Positions 17,423-28,271 of a stretch of DNA of 64,000 bases are shown here, piece after piece. The notes under the pieces are model-generated. The model worked only from the letters and a program-made list of their open reading frames with translations, searched no databases and had not been told where the DNA came from. The DNA is from Pseudomonas pisciculturae. Lineage in GTDB: Bacteria; Pseudomonadota; Gammaproteobacteria; Pseudomonadales; Pseudomonadaceae. Made by a program: the position numbers and the translations under genes. The stretch's first letter is position 1. Each line of letters begins with the position of its first letter. The stretch is from contig NZ_JACVZE010000001.1 in the NCBI RefSeq assembly GCF_015461805.1, positions 186,001 through 250,000 on the forward strand. Reading direction: 5' to 3'.

Positions 17423-18874
17423 TCAGAAGCCGGTAGGGGTGCGAGTGTGCCAGTCAGTATTCAACTGGTACTGGTGCGCCACATTGAGCAGGCGGCCTTC
17501 CTGGAAATACGGGGCGAGCAATTGCACGCCCACCGGCAGGCCATCGACGAAACCGGCAGGCATGGACAAGCCCGGCAAGCCCGCGAGGTTGGCGGTGATG
17601 GTGTACAGGTCTTCGAGGTACGCAGCCACCGGGTCGCCGTTCTTGGCACCGAGCTTCCAGGCCGGGTTTGGCGTGGTTGGGCCGAGGATCACGTCGACTT
17701 CTTCAAAGGCGGCCATGAAGTCGTTCTTCACCAGGCGACGGATTTTCTGCGCCTTGAGGTAGTACGCGTCGTAGTAGCCGGCCGACAGGGCGTAGGCACC
17801 GACCATGATGCGACGTTGTACTTCGGGGCCGAAGCCTTCGCCACGGGAGCGTTTGTACAGGTCGGTGAGGTCTTTGGGGTTTTCGCAGCGATAGCCGAAA
17901 CGCACGCCGTCGAAACGCGACAGGTTGGAAGAGGCCTCTGCCGGCGCGATCACGTAGTACGCAGGAATCGCGTGCTGGTTGTTCGGCAGGCTGATTTCCT
18001 TGATCACGGCGCCGAGCTTTTCCAGCTCCTTGACGCTGTTGTGTACCAGCTCAGCGATACGTGGGTCGAGACCGGCGCTGAAGTATTCCTTCGGCACGCC
18101 GATGCGCAGGCCCTTGATCGAGGTGTTGAGGGTGGCGCTGTAGTCCGGCACCGGCTCGTCGATGCTGGTGGAGTCCTGTTTATCGAACCCTGCCATACCT
18201 TGTAACAAGATCGCGCAGTCTTCGGCGGTGCGAGCCAATGGGCCGCCCTGATCGAGGCTGGACGCATAGGCGATCATGCCCCAGCGGGAAACGCGACCGT
18301 AGGTCGGCTTCAAGCCGGTGAGGTTGGTGAACGCTGCGGGTTGGCGAATGGAACCGCCGGTGTCGGTGGCCGTGGCCGCCGGCAGGAAGCGCGCCGCAAC
18401 CGCGGCTGCCGAACCACCGGACGAACCGCCTGGCACGTGTTCCAGGTTCCACGGGTTTTTCACCGCGCCGTAGTAGCTCGACTCGTTGGCCGAACCCATG
18501 GCGAATTCGTCCATGTTGGTCTTGCCCAGGGTCACAGCCCCGGCAGCGGCCAGCTTGGAGACCACGGTGGCGTCATAGGGCGCCTTGAAGTTGTCGAGCA
18601 TCTTCGAGCCGCAGCTGGTGCGAATGCCCTGGGTGCAGAACAGGTCTTTGTGGGCGATAGGTGCGCCCAGCAGTGCGCCATTTTCACCGTTGGCGCGACG
18701 TACGTCGGCGGCCTTGGCCTGGCTCAGGGCCAGCTCTTCGGTGAGGCTGATAAAGCTGTTGACCTTGGGATCGTGCTCGGCGATGCGCGCAAGCAGGGTC
18801 TTGGTCAGCTCTTCGGAAGAAAACTTTTTGTCGGCGAGACCGCGGGCGATCTCGGCCAGAGTCATGTGATGCAT
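17423..18874 (-). CDS. gatA: aspartyl/glutamyl-tRNA amidotransferase subunit A
   Basis: Amidase subunit that releases ammonia from glutamine and channels it to GatB. The 483-residue chain carries the amidase-signature triad Lys76 (APIAHKD), Ser151 (PGGSSGGS) and nucleophile Ser175 ([10 protein letters not shown]). The first ATG (18874) is used; a second in-frame ATG three codons later is an alternative. gatC lies 16 bases upstream. Confidence 0.97.
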   Translation of the reverse strand: MHHMTLAEIARGLADKKFSSEELTKTLLARIAEHDPKVNSFISLTEELALSQAKAADVRRANGENGALLGAPIAHKDLFCTQGIRTSCGSKMLDNFKAPYDATVVSKLAAAGAVTLGKTNMDEFAMGSANESSYYGAVKNPWNLEHVPGGSSGGSAAAVAARFLPAATATDTGGSIRQPAAFTNLTGLKPTYGRVSRWGMIAYASSLDQGGPLARTAEDCAILLQGMAGFDKQDSTSIDEPVPDYSATLNTSIKGLRIGVPKEYFSAGLDPRIAELVHNSVKELEKLGAVIKEISLPNNQHAIPAYYVIAPAEASSNLSRFDGVRFGYRCENPKDLTDLYKRSRGEGFGPEVQRRIMVGAYALSAGYYDAYYLKAQKIRRLVKNDFMAAFEEVDVILGPTTPNPAWKLGAKNGDPVAAYLEDLYTITANLAGLPGLSMPAGFVDGLPVGVQLLAPYFQEGRLLNVAHQYQLNTDWHTRTPTGF

Positions 18875-18890
18875 GAAAGGCTCTTTCCCT

Positions 18891-19178
18891 TTAGTCGATG
18901 ACTTTCGGAACCAGGTACAGGCCGTTTTCGACCGCTGGCGCGATGGACTGGTAGGCCTCGCGATTATTGCGCTCGGTCACGACGTCGGCGCGCAGGCGCT
19001 GACTGGCTTCCAGCGGGTGAGCCAGGGGCTCGATGCCGTCGGTATTCACGGCCTGCATTTGGTCAACCAGCCCGAGAATGCTGTTCAGGGCTGCGGTAAT
19101 CGGTGGAAGATCGGCTTCAGCCAGGCCCAGGTGGGCCAGGTGAGCGATTTTTTCCACGTCGGAGCGGTCAAGCGCCAT
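18891..19178 (-). CDS. gatC: aspartyl/glutamyl-tRNA amidotransferase subunit C
   Basis: Small subunit of 95 residues that wraps around GatA and GatB and stabilises the complex. The family start [17 protein letters not shown] and the central [18 protein letters not shown] are typical. First gene of the minus-strand gat operon, divergent from mreB across a 210-base region that should contain both promoters. Confidence 0.95.
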   Translation of the reverse strand: MALDRSDVEKIAHLAHLGLAEADLPPITAALNSILGLVDQMQAVNTDGIEPLAHPLEASQRLRADVVTERNNREAYQSIAPAVENGLYLVPKVID

Positions 19179-19376
19179 GGGATTCTCCAGTGGAAAACAG
19201 AACGGAGGGCGTCCGTGTGTTAGATTGTCGGAACACTACCGCATTTCTACGGTCATATGGCCGCGATTGTGGGGGTTGGTGCACAGAAAGTCGGCCAATT
19301 TAGCACATTGGCGCCTTGCCCAAAATCCCTGTCGTTGTTAGAGTTTGCCGCACTTTTTTACCCACGCGTTGCCTAG

Positions 19377-20426
<1,050 letters not shown>

Positions 20427-20455
20427 GACCGTTGGTTGCGCCATGTTTCGCCCGC

Positions 20456-20482
20456 AGGCAGCACTTTGCAGTGCTGCCTGTT
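20456..20482 (+). terminator. hairpin between mreB and mreC
   Basis: CAGGCAGCACT and AGTGCTGCCTG pair perfectly over 11 bases around TTGC. There is no real T run after it (TTGGCG), so it is more likely an attenuator or a 3' end-stabilising structure for mreB mRNA than a strong terminator. Confidence 0.5.
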
Positions 20483-20564
20483 GGCGTTTATCTTCTTCAA
20501 TCTGCATCCAGGCCGGTTAGATGCCGTATGAATAAAGAAAACATTTGCCTGGGAGGAGCGGCTT

Positions 20565-21701
20565 ATTAAACCGCTTTTCGCCAAAGGCCCCTCATTGGGC
20601 GTGCGCCTGTTGGTGCTGGTCGTGCTTTCGGTCGCGCTGATGGTGGTCGATGCCCGCTTTGCACTGCTCAAGCCGGTGCGTAGCCAGATGTCGCTGGTGT
20701 TGATGCAGACTTACTGGATCACCGACCTGCCGCAACGTCTCTACCAGGGCGTGGCCAGCCAATTTGGCAGCCGCACCGAGCTGGTTGCCGAGAACGAAAA
20801 ACTCAAGACTGAAAACCTGCTGTTGCAGGGGCGCATGCAAAAGCTGGCGGCCCTCACCGAGCAGAACGTTCGGCTGCGCGAGTTGCTCAATTCTTCTGCG
20901 TTGGTCAACGAAAAGGTCGAAGTGGCTGAGTTGATCGGCATGGACCCCAACCCCTTCACCCATCGCATCATCATCAACAAAGGTGAGCGCGACGGTGTGG
21001 TCCTGGGTCAGCCGGTGCTCGACGCTCGCGGCCTGATGGGCCAAGTGGTTGAGTTGATGCCCTACACCTCGCGGGTGCTGTTGCTGACGGACACCACCCA
21101 CAGCATCCCGGTGCAGGTGAATCGCAACGGCCTGCGGGCGATTGCCAGCGGCACCGGCAACCCCGAGCGCCTGGAATTGCGTCACGTCGCCGATACGGCC
21201 GACATCAAGGAAGGCGATCTGCTGGTCAGCTCCGGTCTTGGCCAGCGTTTTCCGGCCGGTTACCCGGTGGCGACGGTCAAGGAAGTGATTCACGACTCCG
21301 GCCAGCCGTTCGCCATTGTGCGCGCTGTGCCGACCGCCGCCCTGAACCGCAGCCGCTACCTGCTGCTGGTATTCAGTGACAACCGAACCCCGGAGGAGCG
21401 TGCCAACGACGCTGCCCAGGCCCAGGAAGCGGAAGACAAGAAGAACGGCACCACGCCGGTTGTACCTGCCACTGTGCCCAAGCCCGCGGCGGTTACACCG
21501 GTTACGCCGGCAGCGACGCCTGCGGCAGCGGCACCTGTTGCTACGCCCGTCAAACCAGCGACGCACCCGGTCAAGCCTGCCGCGACCAAACCGCCTGCAT
21601 CGACGCCGACCGCCACACCGACGGCTAAACCGCCTGCCGCTGCCCCGACTGCCCGCCCGGCAGCCACCGCTCCGGCCACCACGCGGCAGAGGGAGGAATA
21701 A
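20565..21701 (+). CDS. mreC: rod shape-determining protein MreC, probable ATT start
   Basis: Periplasmic scaffold linking MreB to the elongation synthases. It has one N-terminal membrane helix (RLLVLVVLSVALMVV), a coiled coil (VAENEKLKTENLLLQGRMQKL), the beta-barrel core and a long Pro/Ala/Thr-rich tail (about the last 95 residues). In-frame upstream codons back to the TGA at 20529 include no ATG, GTG or TTG. ATT at 20565 lies six bases after GGGAGGAG and gives M-KPLFAKGPSLGVR, matching the E. coli start MKPIFSRGPSLQIR. The first ordinary start, TTG at 20595, would remove that conserved end. With ATT the protein has 378 residues. Confidence 0.93.
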   Translation: MKPLFAKGPSLGVRLLVLVVLSVALMVVDARFALLKPVRSQMSLVLMQTYWITDLPQRLYQGVASQFGSRTELVAENEKLKTENLLLQGRMQKLAALTEQNVRLRELLNSSALVNEKVEVAELIGMDPNPFTHRIIINKGERDGVVLGQPVLDARGLMGQVVELMPYTSRVLLLTDTTHSIPVQVNRNGLRAIASGTGNPERLELRHVADTADIKEGDLLVSSGLGQRFPAGYPVATVKEVIHDSGQPFAIVRAVPTAALNRSRYLLLVFSDNRTPEERANDAAQAQEAEDKKNGTTPVVPATVPKPAAVTPVTPAATPAAAAPVATPVKPATHPVKPAATKPPASTPTATPTAKPPAAAPTARPAATAPATTRQREE

Positions 21702-22189
21702 TGGCCGGTACTCATTCGCGCAATGGCTGGATCGTCTGGCTGACGTTCGCCATCGGCTTGCTGCTCAGCGTTTCGCCGTTGCCCCAATTCATGGAAATCC
21801 TGCGCCCGCTCTGGCTGGCGTTGCTGCTGGCCTTCTGGTCGCTGCACTTGCCGCATAAAGTGGGCATGGTCACCGCGATGTTCTTGGGCTTGGCGGAGGA
21901 TGTGCTCTATGGCACCTTGCTGGGTCAGAACGCGTTGATCCTGACCCTGATCACCTTCTTGGTACTGTCGTTGCAGCAGCGTCTGCGCATGTTCCCGATG
22001 TGGCAGCAGAGCCTGGTGATCCTGGTGATTTTCGGCCTGGCCCAGCTTGTGCAGTTGTGGCTCAGCGCCTTGACTGGCAACCGTCAGCCTACCTTGGCGT
22101 TGGTACTCCCGGCCCTGGTCAGCGCGCTGCTGTGGCCCTGGATCAGTTTCGGCCTGCGTGGGTTACGTCGTCGCTATAAAATCAATTGA
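21701..22189 (+). CDS. mreD: rod shape-determining protein MreD
   Basis: Small membrane partner of MreC in the elongasome. Its 162 residues are almost entirely hydrophobic, with about five or six membrane segments, and hold the family pattern GLAEDVLYGTLLGQNALIL. The ATG overlaps the mreC stop by one base (TAATG), with GGGAGG just upstream, so translation is coupled. Confidence 0.94.
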   Translation: MAGTHSRNGWIVWLTFAIGLLLSVSPLPQFMEILRPLWLALLLAFWSLHLPHKVGMVTAMFLGLAEDVLYGTLLGQNALILTLITFLVLSLQQRLRMFPMWQQSLVILVIFGLAQLVQLWLSALTGNRQPTLALVLPALVSALLWPWISFGLRGLRRRYKIN

Positions 22190-22240
22190 ATGGATTGCGA
22201 GGCTCTGCCTGGTTATCGAACCCTACAGGGAGAGTCAGCA

Positions 22241-22837
22241 ATGAATTCGCTTTATCTGGCCTCGGGCTCTCCGAGACGGCGTGAACTGCTGACCCAGATC
22301 GGTGTGCCGTTCACCGTGGTCAGCGCCGCCATTGATGAAACCCCTCTTACAAATGAATCCGCCGTTTCCTATGTCGAGCGCCTTGCGCGTGGCAAGGCCG
22401 CGGCGGGTTTTGCTGCGCTCGAAAACACCACATCTGCCTGCGTGCTGGGCGCCGACACCGCTGTGATCGTTGATGGCAAGATCCTCGGCAAGCCCGTGGA
22501 CCAGGCCGATGCGCTGGCGATGTTGATGGCATTGGCGGGACGTGAGCATGAAGTGCTGACCGCCATTGCCCTCACCGACGGCCAGCGTTGCGAGGTTGTT
22601 TGTGTAAGCAGTCGTGTACGTTTTCGCGCCATTTCAGTCGGGGAGGCTACAACCTACTGGTACAGCGGCGAACCGCAGGACAAGGCGGGCGGCTATGCTA
22701 TCCAAGGCTTGGGCTCGGTGTTTGTCGCCGGCCTCAATGGCAGTTATTCCGCCGTGGTAGGCCTGCCGGTGTGCGAAACCGCGCAACTGCTCGACCAATT
22801 CGGCATACCCTGTTGGCAAAACCTTACCGCGCGCTGA
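22241..22837 (+). CDS. maf: Maf family nucleotide pyrophosphatase
   Basis: House-cleaning enzyme that hydrolyses non-canonical or dTTP/UTP-type nucleoside triphosphates. The 198 residues begin [20 protein letters not shown], with the substrate-binding SxxR stretch; ADTAV (around residue 70) and a [11 protein letters not shown] segment complete the site. The latter suggests the YhdE-type dTTP/UTP subfamily. The ATG at 22241 with AGGGAGAG upstream was chosen over an earlier in-frame start that lacks a ribosome site. Located between mreD and rng as usual. Confidence 0.93.
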   Translation: MNSLYLASGSPRRRELLTQIGVPFTVVSAAIDETPLTNESAVSYVERLARGKAAAGFAALENTTSACVLGADTAVIVDGKILGKPVDQADALAMLMALAGREHEVLTAIALTDGQRCEVVCVSSRVRFRAISVGEATTYWYSGEPQDKAGGYAIQGLGSVFVAGLNGSYSAVVGLPVCETAQLLDQFGIPCWQNLTAR

Positions 22838-22907
22838 TCGCCTGACGTGCGCGCCCAGCCTTAAGCGATCGGTCACTATTGTGAAAACGCCTGAACGAGA
22901 CCCAGCC

Positions 22908-24365
22908 ATGAGTGAAGAGATTCTGATCAATATCACGCCGATGGAATCGCGCGTGGCGGTGGTAGAGAACGGTGTTCTGCAAGAAGTGCACGTCGAGCGC
23001 ACTCAGAAGCGCGGGATCGTTGGCAATATTTACAAAGGCAAGGTGGTGCGGGTACTGCCGGGCATGCAGGCCGCATTCGTCGACATCGGCCTGGACCGTG
23101 CTGCGTTTATCCATGCGTCAGAAATTTCCCTGCGCGAAGGCCCAGCGGTGGAAAGCATCAGCGCCCTCGTGCATGAAGGGCAGAGCCTGGTGGTGCAAGT
23201 CACCAAGGACCCCATCGGTTCCAAAGGCGCGCGCCTGACCACTCAGCTGTCGATTCCATCCCGCTACCTGGTGTACATGCCGCGCACTGCCCACGTCGGT
23301 ATTTCCCTGAAGATCGAAGACGAAGGCGAGCGTGAGCGCCTGAAAAAGGTCGTCAGTGATTGTGTCGCCGCCGAAGGTATCAAGGAAACCGGTGGGTTTA
23401 TCCTGCGCACTGCCGCCGAAGGTGCCGGCGCAGATGAAATCCTGATGGACATCCGTTACCTGCGACGCCTGTGGGACCAGATCGGCGCCCAGATCAAAAC
23501 CATCGGCGCGCCCAGCGTGATCTATGAAGACCTCGGCCTGGCGCTGCGCACCCTGCGCGACTTGGTCAGCCCGAAGATTGAGAAAATTCGCATCGACTCG
23601 CGGGAAACCTTCCAGCGCACGACGCAATTTGTGGCCGAGCTGATGCCGGAAATTGCCGATCGCCTGGAACACTACCCCGGTGAACGGCCGATCTTCGACC
23701 TGTATGGCGTCGAAGACGAAATTCAGAAAGCCCTGGAGCGCAAAGTGCCGCTCAAGTCCGGCGGCTACCTGGTGGTAGACCCGGCAGAAGCCATGACCAC
23801 CATCGACGTCAACACCGGCGCGTTCGTGGGCCATCGCAACCTCGAAGAAACCATCTTCAAGACCAACCTCGAAGCGGCCACCGCGATTGCCCGCCAGCTG
23901 CGTCTGCGTAACCTGGGCGGCATCATCATCATCGACTTCATCGACATGGAGGACGGTGAACACCAGCGCCAAGTGTTGCGCACCCTCGAGAAGCAGTTGG
24001 AGCGCGATCACGCCAAGACAAACATCATCGGCATCACCGAGTTGGGCCTGGTGCAGATGACCCGCAAGCGCACCCGCGAAAGCCTTGAACAGGTGTTGTG
24101 CGAGCCGTGCAGCAGCTGCCAGGGACGCGGCAAGTTGAAGACCCCGGAAACGGTTTGCTACGAGATTTTCCGGGAAATCTTACGGGAGGCGCGTGCCTAT
24201 CAGGCCGAAGGTTATAGAGTGCTCGCCAACCAAAAAGTGGTCGACCGGCTGCTGGACGAAGAGTCCGGCAACGTTGCCGAACTGGAAGGGTTTATCGGGC
24301 GCACGATTCGCTTCCAGGTCGAAACCATGTATTCCCAGGAACAATACGACGTGGTGCTGCTCTGA
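22908..24365 (+). CDS. rng: ribonuclease G
   Basis: Endoribonuclease of the RNase E/G family that matures the 16S rRNA 5' end and cleaves AU-rich RNA. The 485 residues include the S1 domain (about 35-130, RGIVGNIYKGKVVRVLPGMQAAFVDIG), the 5' sensor region, the DNase I-like domain with metal-binding Asp residues in TTIDVNTG and IIIDFIDM, and the Zn-link CEPCSSCQGRG (about 405-415). It lacks the long RNase E scaffold tail. The ATG at 22908 gives the normal N-terminus MSEEILINITPMESRVAV. Confidence 0.96.
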   Translation: MSEEILINITPMESRVAVVENGVLQEVHVERTQKRGIVGNIYKGKVVRVLPGMQAAFVDIGLDRAAFIHASEISLREGPAVESISALVHEGQSLVVQVTKDPIGSKGARLTTQLSIPSRYLVYMPRTAHVGISLKIEDEGERERLKKVVSDCVAAEGIKETGGFILRTAAEGAGADEILMDIRYLRRLWDQIGAQIKTIGAPSVIYEDLGLALRTLRDLVSPKIEKIRIDSRETFQRTTQFVAELMPEIADRLEHYPGERPIFDLYGVEDEIQKALERKVPLKSGGYLVVDPAEAMTTIDVNTGAFVGHRNLEETIFKTNLEAATAIARQLRLRNLGGIIIIDFIDMEDGEHQRQVLRTLEKQLERDHAKTNIIGITELGLVQMTRKRTRESLEQVLCEPCSSCQGRGKLKTPETVCYEIFREILREARAYQAEGYRVLANQKVVDRLLDEESGNVAELEGFIGRTIRFQVETMYSQEQYDVVLL

Positions 24366-24407
24366 TCCCCATTCGCTTGCTTTTTACTGCCCTGAGGGTC
24401 GCCTGAC

Positions 24408-27400
24408 ATGGAGCGTCTGATACGCTTTTTTGCCGCTTTGACCCGTTGGGGCCTGGGCCTCTGCGCCCTGGCATTGGTGCTGGCAGCCGTGTACGTGAGC
24501 CTGGGGCGCGAGTTGACGCCACTGGTGGCTGAATATCGCGCCGAGGTCGAAGCCAAGGCCCAGGCCGCGGTGGATATGCCCCTGCAAATTGGTAGCCTTG
24601 AAGGCCGCTGGAGCGGTTTTGCCCCGGTGTTGCTGGCCCATGACGTGATGGTCGGTGAGGGCAGCAGTGCCCTGCGCCTGGACCAGGTCGAAGTGGTGCC
24701 GGATTTCTGGGCCAGCCTGATGGCGCGCGAGGTGCGTATTGCGCACCTGCAAGTCAGCGGCCTGCAACTGAGTGTGAAGGAGGACAAGGACGGCCACTGG
24801 GCCCTGCAAGGGCTGCCGGTACAGGACGACCAGCCGTTGGACCCGGAGCAGTTGCTCAAGCGCATGCAGAGGGTCAAGCGCGTGTCGTTGCTCGACAGCC
24901 AGGTGACCTTGCAGCCATTTGATCAGGCACCCAAGACTCTGACCTACGTCGGTCTGAGCCTGCACACCGGCCTGACCCGTCAACGCCTGGATGCACGCCT
25001 GACCTTGCCCGACGGCCAGCCCCTGGCCGTGAGCCTGCGCACACGCATTCGCGCGAGCCAATGGAAAGACGCTGAAGTGCAGGCATACCTGAGCCTGCCG
25101 CAAAGCGATTGGGCCAAGTGGATACCCGCCAAGCTGACCCAGCAATGGAAGCTCACGCAGTTCAAGGCTGGCGGCGAATTCTGGCTGACCTGGGCCAAGG
25201 GCGCCGTGCAAAGCGCCGTGGTGCGCCTCAATTCGCCGCAGGTGAAGGGTGGTTATGCCGAGCGTAAGCCGGTACATATTGAAAACCTTGCCCTGACTGC
25301 CTACCTGCAACGCAGCGATACCGGCCTGCGTGTGCTGTTCGATTCGCTGGCCATGAACCTGGGTGAAACCCGCTGGGAATCGCGCCTGCAATTGCAGCAA
25401 ACCCTGGCGACTGACAAAGACCTGGAGGTCTGGAAGCTACAGGCTGACCGCCTGGACCTGACCCCCATCACGCCTCTGCTCAATGCCTTGGCACCGTTGC
25501 CAGAAGGGTTTGCCAAGACCCTCGAACACCTCAAAGCCACTGGCGTGTTGCGTAATGTGCTGGTGGACTTGCGCCCTCAAGACACCACCGACCAAAAAGT
25601 CAGCTTCGCCGCCAACCTTGAGCGCATCGGCTTTGATGCCTACTCCGGTGCACCGGCGGCGCGTAATGTCTCCGGCAGCATCAGCGGTGACCTGGGCCAT
25701 GGCGAGTTGCGCATGGACAGCAAGGATTTTTCTCTGCACCTCGACCCCATCTTCGCCAAGCCATGGCAGTACATCCAGGCCAATGCACGGTTGACGTGGA
25801 AGCTCGATAAAGAGGGCTTCACCCTGATTGCTCCCTACATCAAGGTGCTGGGTGAAGAAGGCAAGATCGCTGCCGACTTCCTTATCCGCCTGCATTTTGA
25901 TCACAGTCAGGAAGACTACATGGACCTGCGGGTCGGCATGGTCGAGGGCGATGGGCGTTTCACCCCCAAATACCTGCCGGCAGTGTTAAGCCCTGCGTTG
26001 GATGAATGGCTGCGCACTGCGATCCTCAAGGGGGCGGTGGATGAAGGGTTCTTCCAATACCAAGGCTCGCTGAATCACGATGCGTTGCCGGCGTCGCGCA
26101 ATATCAGTCTGTTCTTCAAGGTGCATGATGCTGAGCTGGCATTCCAGCCGGGCTGGCCTCACGTCAGCAAGGTCAAGGGCGAAGTCTTTGTCGAGGAGAG
26201 CGGTGTACGCATCCTGGCGAGCAAGGGCCAGTTGCTGGATACCAAGGTCAAGGACATCTACGTCAATATTCCCCATGCGCCAGCGGGCAAGGATAGCCAC
26301 TTGCTGCTTACCGGTGGTTTTGCTGGCGGCTTGGGCGATGGCCTGAAAATCCTTCAGGAAGCGCCGATTGGCACCGCATCGACCTTTGCCGGCTGGAAGG
26401 GCGAGGGCGACCTGCAAGGCAGCCTCGACCTGGATATCCCGCTGGCCAAGGGCACCGAGCCGAAAATCGTAGTGGACTTCAAGACGGACAAGGCGCGCCT
26501 GCAATTGGCCGAGCCGACCTTGGATTTGACCCAGCTCAAGGGCGAATTCCGCTTTGACAGTGCCAAGGGCCTCAGCGGTCAAAACATCACTGCCCAGGCA
26601 TTTGATCGGCCGATCACGGCGCAGATCGCGGCCGATGGCAAGCCTGGCAATATCAGCACGCGCGTCACTGCCAAGGGCCAGGTCACGGTCAAGCGACTGA
26701 CCGATTGGCTAAAAATCACACAGCCACTGCCGGTGTCCGGAGATATCCCGTACCAGTTGCAGCTGAATCTGGACGGCGCCGACAGCCAACTGATGGTCAG
26801 CTCCAACCTCAAGGGCGTGGCGGTGGACTTGCCGGCACCGTTTGGCATGCCGGCCAGCCAGGGGCGTGACAGCGTGTTTCGCATGACCTTGCAGGGCGCC
26901 GAGCGTCGTTACTGGTTCGATTATGGCGAGCTGGCCAATTTCACCTTTGCCGCGCCACCGGACAAGTTCAGTGATGGCCGTGGTGAACTGTTCCTTGGGG
27001 ATGGCGATGCGCTGTTGCCCGCGGGCAAGGGCCTGCGTATTCGCGGGGTGTTGTCGGAACTCGATATCGACCCCTGGAAGAAGCTGGTGGACCGTTATGC
27101 CGGCAATGATCCGGGCGGTAGCGCCAAGCAACTGCTCAACGGTGCAGACTTCAAGATCGGCAAGCTGACCGGTTTTGGCACCCAGTTTGATCAAGTCAAC
27201 CTCCAGCTGGACCGCAAGCCGGGCGCCTGGGGCCTGCAGCTCGCCAGCCAGCAAGCCAAAGGCACCGTCAATTTGCCGGACGCCAAGGGCGCACCGATTG
27301 CGGTCAACCTGCAATATGTGAAGTTACCGGCGGCAGACCCGACGGTACAGGCTGATGAAAACGCACCGGACCCGTTGGCCAATATCGACCCCAAGGATAT

Positions 27401-28223
27401 TCCGGCGCTGGATATCGCCATCGATCAACTGTTCCAAGGCCCGGACCTGGTAGGCGCCTGGTCGTTGAAAATCCGGCCAACACCCAAAGGGCTAGCCTTC
27501 AGCAACCTGGACCTGGGCCTCAAGGGTATGCAGCTCAAGGGCGCCGGTGGTTGGGAAGGGGCCGTGGGCGATAGCGCCAGTTGGTACAAGGGGCGCCTGG
27601 ACGGCAAGAACATTGCCGATGTGCTCAAGGGCTGGGGTTTTGCGCCTACAGTCACCAGCGAGGATTTCCATCTGGATGTAGATGGCCGCTGGCCCGGTTC
27701 GCCGGCCTATGTCGGGCCCAAGCGCTTCTCCGGCAGCCTGGACGCAGCGTTCCGCAAGGGCCAGTTCGTCGAAGTCGAAGGGGGCGCCCAGGCTCTGCGC
27801 GTGTTCGGCCTGCTGAACTTCAACTCCATCGGGCGCCGCTTGCGCCTGGACTTCTCTGACTTGCTCGGCAAGGGTTTGAGCTATGACCGGGTCAAAGGGG
27901 TACTGGCGGCCAGTAATGGCGTGTTCGTCACCCGCGAGCCGATAACCATGACCGGGCCTTCTACCAACCTGGAGCTTAATGGCACGTTGGACATGGTGGC
28001 CGACCGTGTCGACGCCAAGCTGTTGGTGACACTGCCGGTGACCAACAACCTGCCGATTGCTGCGCTGATCGTGGGTGCGCCGGCGATTGGCGGCGCGTTG
28101 TTCCTGATCGACAAGCTGATTGGGGACCGTATCGCGCGTTTCGCCAGCGTGCAGTACAAGGTTGAAGGCCCGTGGAAAGACCCGAAAATCACCTTCGACA
28201 AGCCTTTTGAAAAACCAAACTGA
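24408..28223 (+). CDS. yhdP: YhdP, AsmA-like inter-membrane phospholipid transport protein
   Basis: Very large protein (1271 residues) with one N-terminal membrane helix (GLGLCALALVLAAVYVSLG) and a long periplasmic beta-rich body. In this family the body forms a hydrophobic groove bridging the membranes for phospholipid export to the outer membrane, together with TamB and YdbH. The C-terminal AsmA-type segment with FGLLNFNSIGRRLRLDFSDLLGKGLSYDR is conserved. It follows rng by 42 bases. Nothing appears truncated. Confidence 0.93.
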   Translation: MERLIRFFAALTRWGLGLCALALVLAAVYVSLGRELTPLVAEYRAEVEAKAQAAVDMPLQIGSLEGRWSGFAPVLLAHDVMVGEGSSALRLDQVEVVPDFWASLMAREVRIAHLQVSGLQLSVKEDKDGHWALQGLPVQDDQPLDPEQLLKRMQRVKRVSLLDSQVTLQPFDQAPKTLTYVGLSLHTGLTRQRLDARLTLPDGQPLAVSLRTRIRASQWKDAEVQAYLSLPQSDWAKWIPAKLTQQWKLTQFKAGGEFWLTWAKGAVQSAVVRLNSPQVKGGYAERKPVHIENLALTAYLQRSDTGLRVLFDSLAMNLGETRWESRLQLQQTLATDKDLEVWKLQADRLDLTPITPLLNALAPLPEGFAKTLEHLKATGVLRNVLVDLRPQDTTDQKVSFAANLERIGFDAYSGAPAARNVSGSISGDLGHGELRMDSKDFSLHLDPIFAKPWQYIQANARLTWKLDKEGFTLIAPYIKVLGEEGKIAADFLIRLHFDHSQEDYMDLRVGMVEGDGRFTPKYLPAVLSPALDEWLRTAILKGAVDEGFFQYQGSLNHDALPASRNISLFFKVHDAELAFQPGWPHVSKVKGEVFVEESGVRILASKGQLLDTKVKDIYVNIPHAPAGKDSHLLLTGGFAGGLGDGLKILQEAPIGTASTFAGWKGEGDLQGSLDLDIPLAKGTEPKIVVDFKTDKARLQLAEPTLDLTQLKGEFRFDSAKGLSGQNITAQAFDRPITAQIAADGKPGNISTRVTAKGQVTVKRLTDWLKITQPLPVSGDIPYQLQLNLDGADSQLMVSSNLKGVAVDLPAPFGMPASQGRDSVFRMTLQGAERRYWFDYGELANFTFAAPPDKFSDGRGELFLGDGDALLPAGKGLRIRGVLSELDIDPWKKLVDRYAGNDPGGSAKQLLNGADFKIGKLTGFGTQFDQVNLQLDRKPGAWGLQLASQQAKGTVNLPDAKGAPIAVNLQYVKLPAADPTVQADENAPDPLANIDPKDIPALDIAIDQLFQGPDLVGAWSLKIRPTPKGLAFSNLDLGLKGMQLKGAGGWEGAVGDSASWYKGRLDGKNIADVLKGWGFAPTVTSEDFHLDVDGRWPGSPAYVGPKRFSGSLDAAFRKGQFVEVEGGAQALRVFGLLNFNSIGRRLRLDFSDLLGKGLSYDRVKGVLAASNGVFVTREPITMTGPSTNLELNGTLDMVADRVDAKLLVTLPVTNNLPIAALIVGAPAIGGALFLIDKLIGDRIARFASVQYKVEGPWKDPKITFDKPFEKPN

Positions 28224-28271
28224 GAGGCTGTGGAGTAGCATGGCCCCATGCCCATTACGGAGTGTCGGCCC

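Noticed and set aside
15931..17436. Open frame of 501 codons on the plus strand opposite gatB
   Set aside because: It covers gatB exactly, has no recognisable domain, and gatB is complete and in its usual operon.
21400..21698. Proline/alanine/threonine-rich end of mreC as a frameshift artefact
   Set aside because: The frame stays open to the coupled mreD start, and a low-complexity C-terminal tail is also seen in E. coli MreC.
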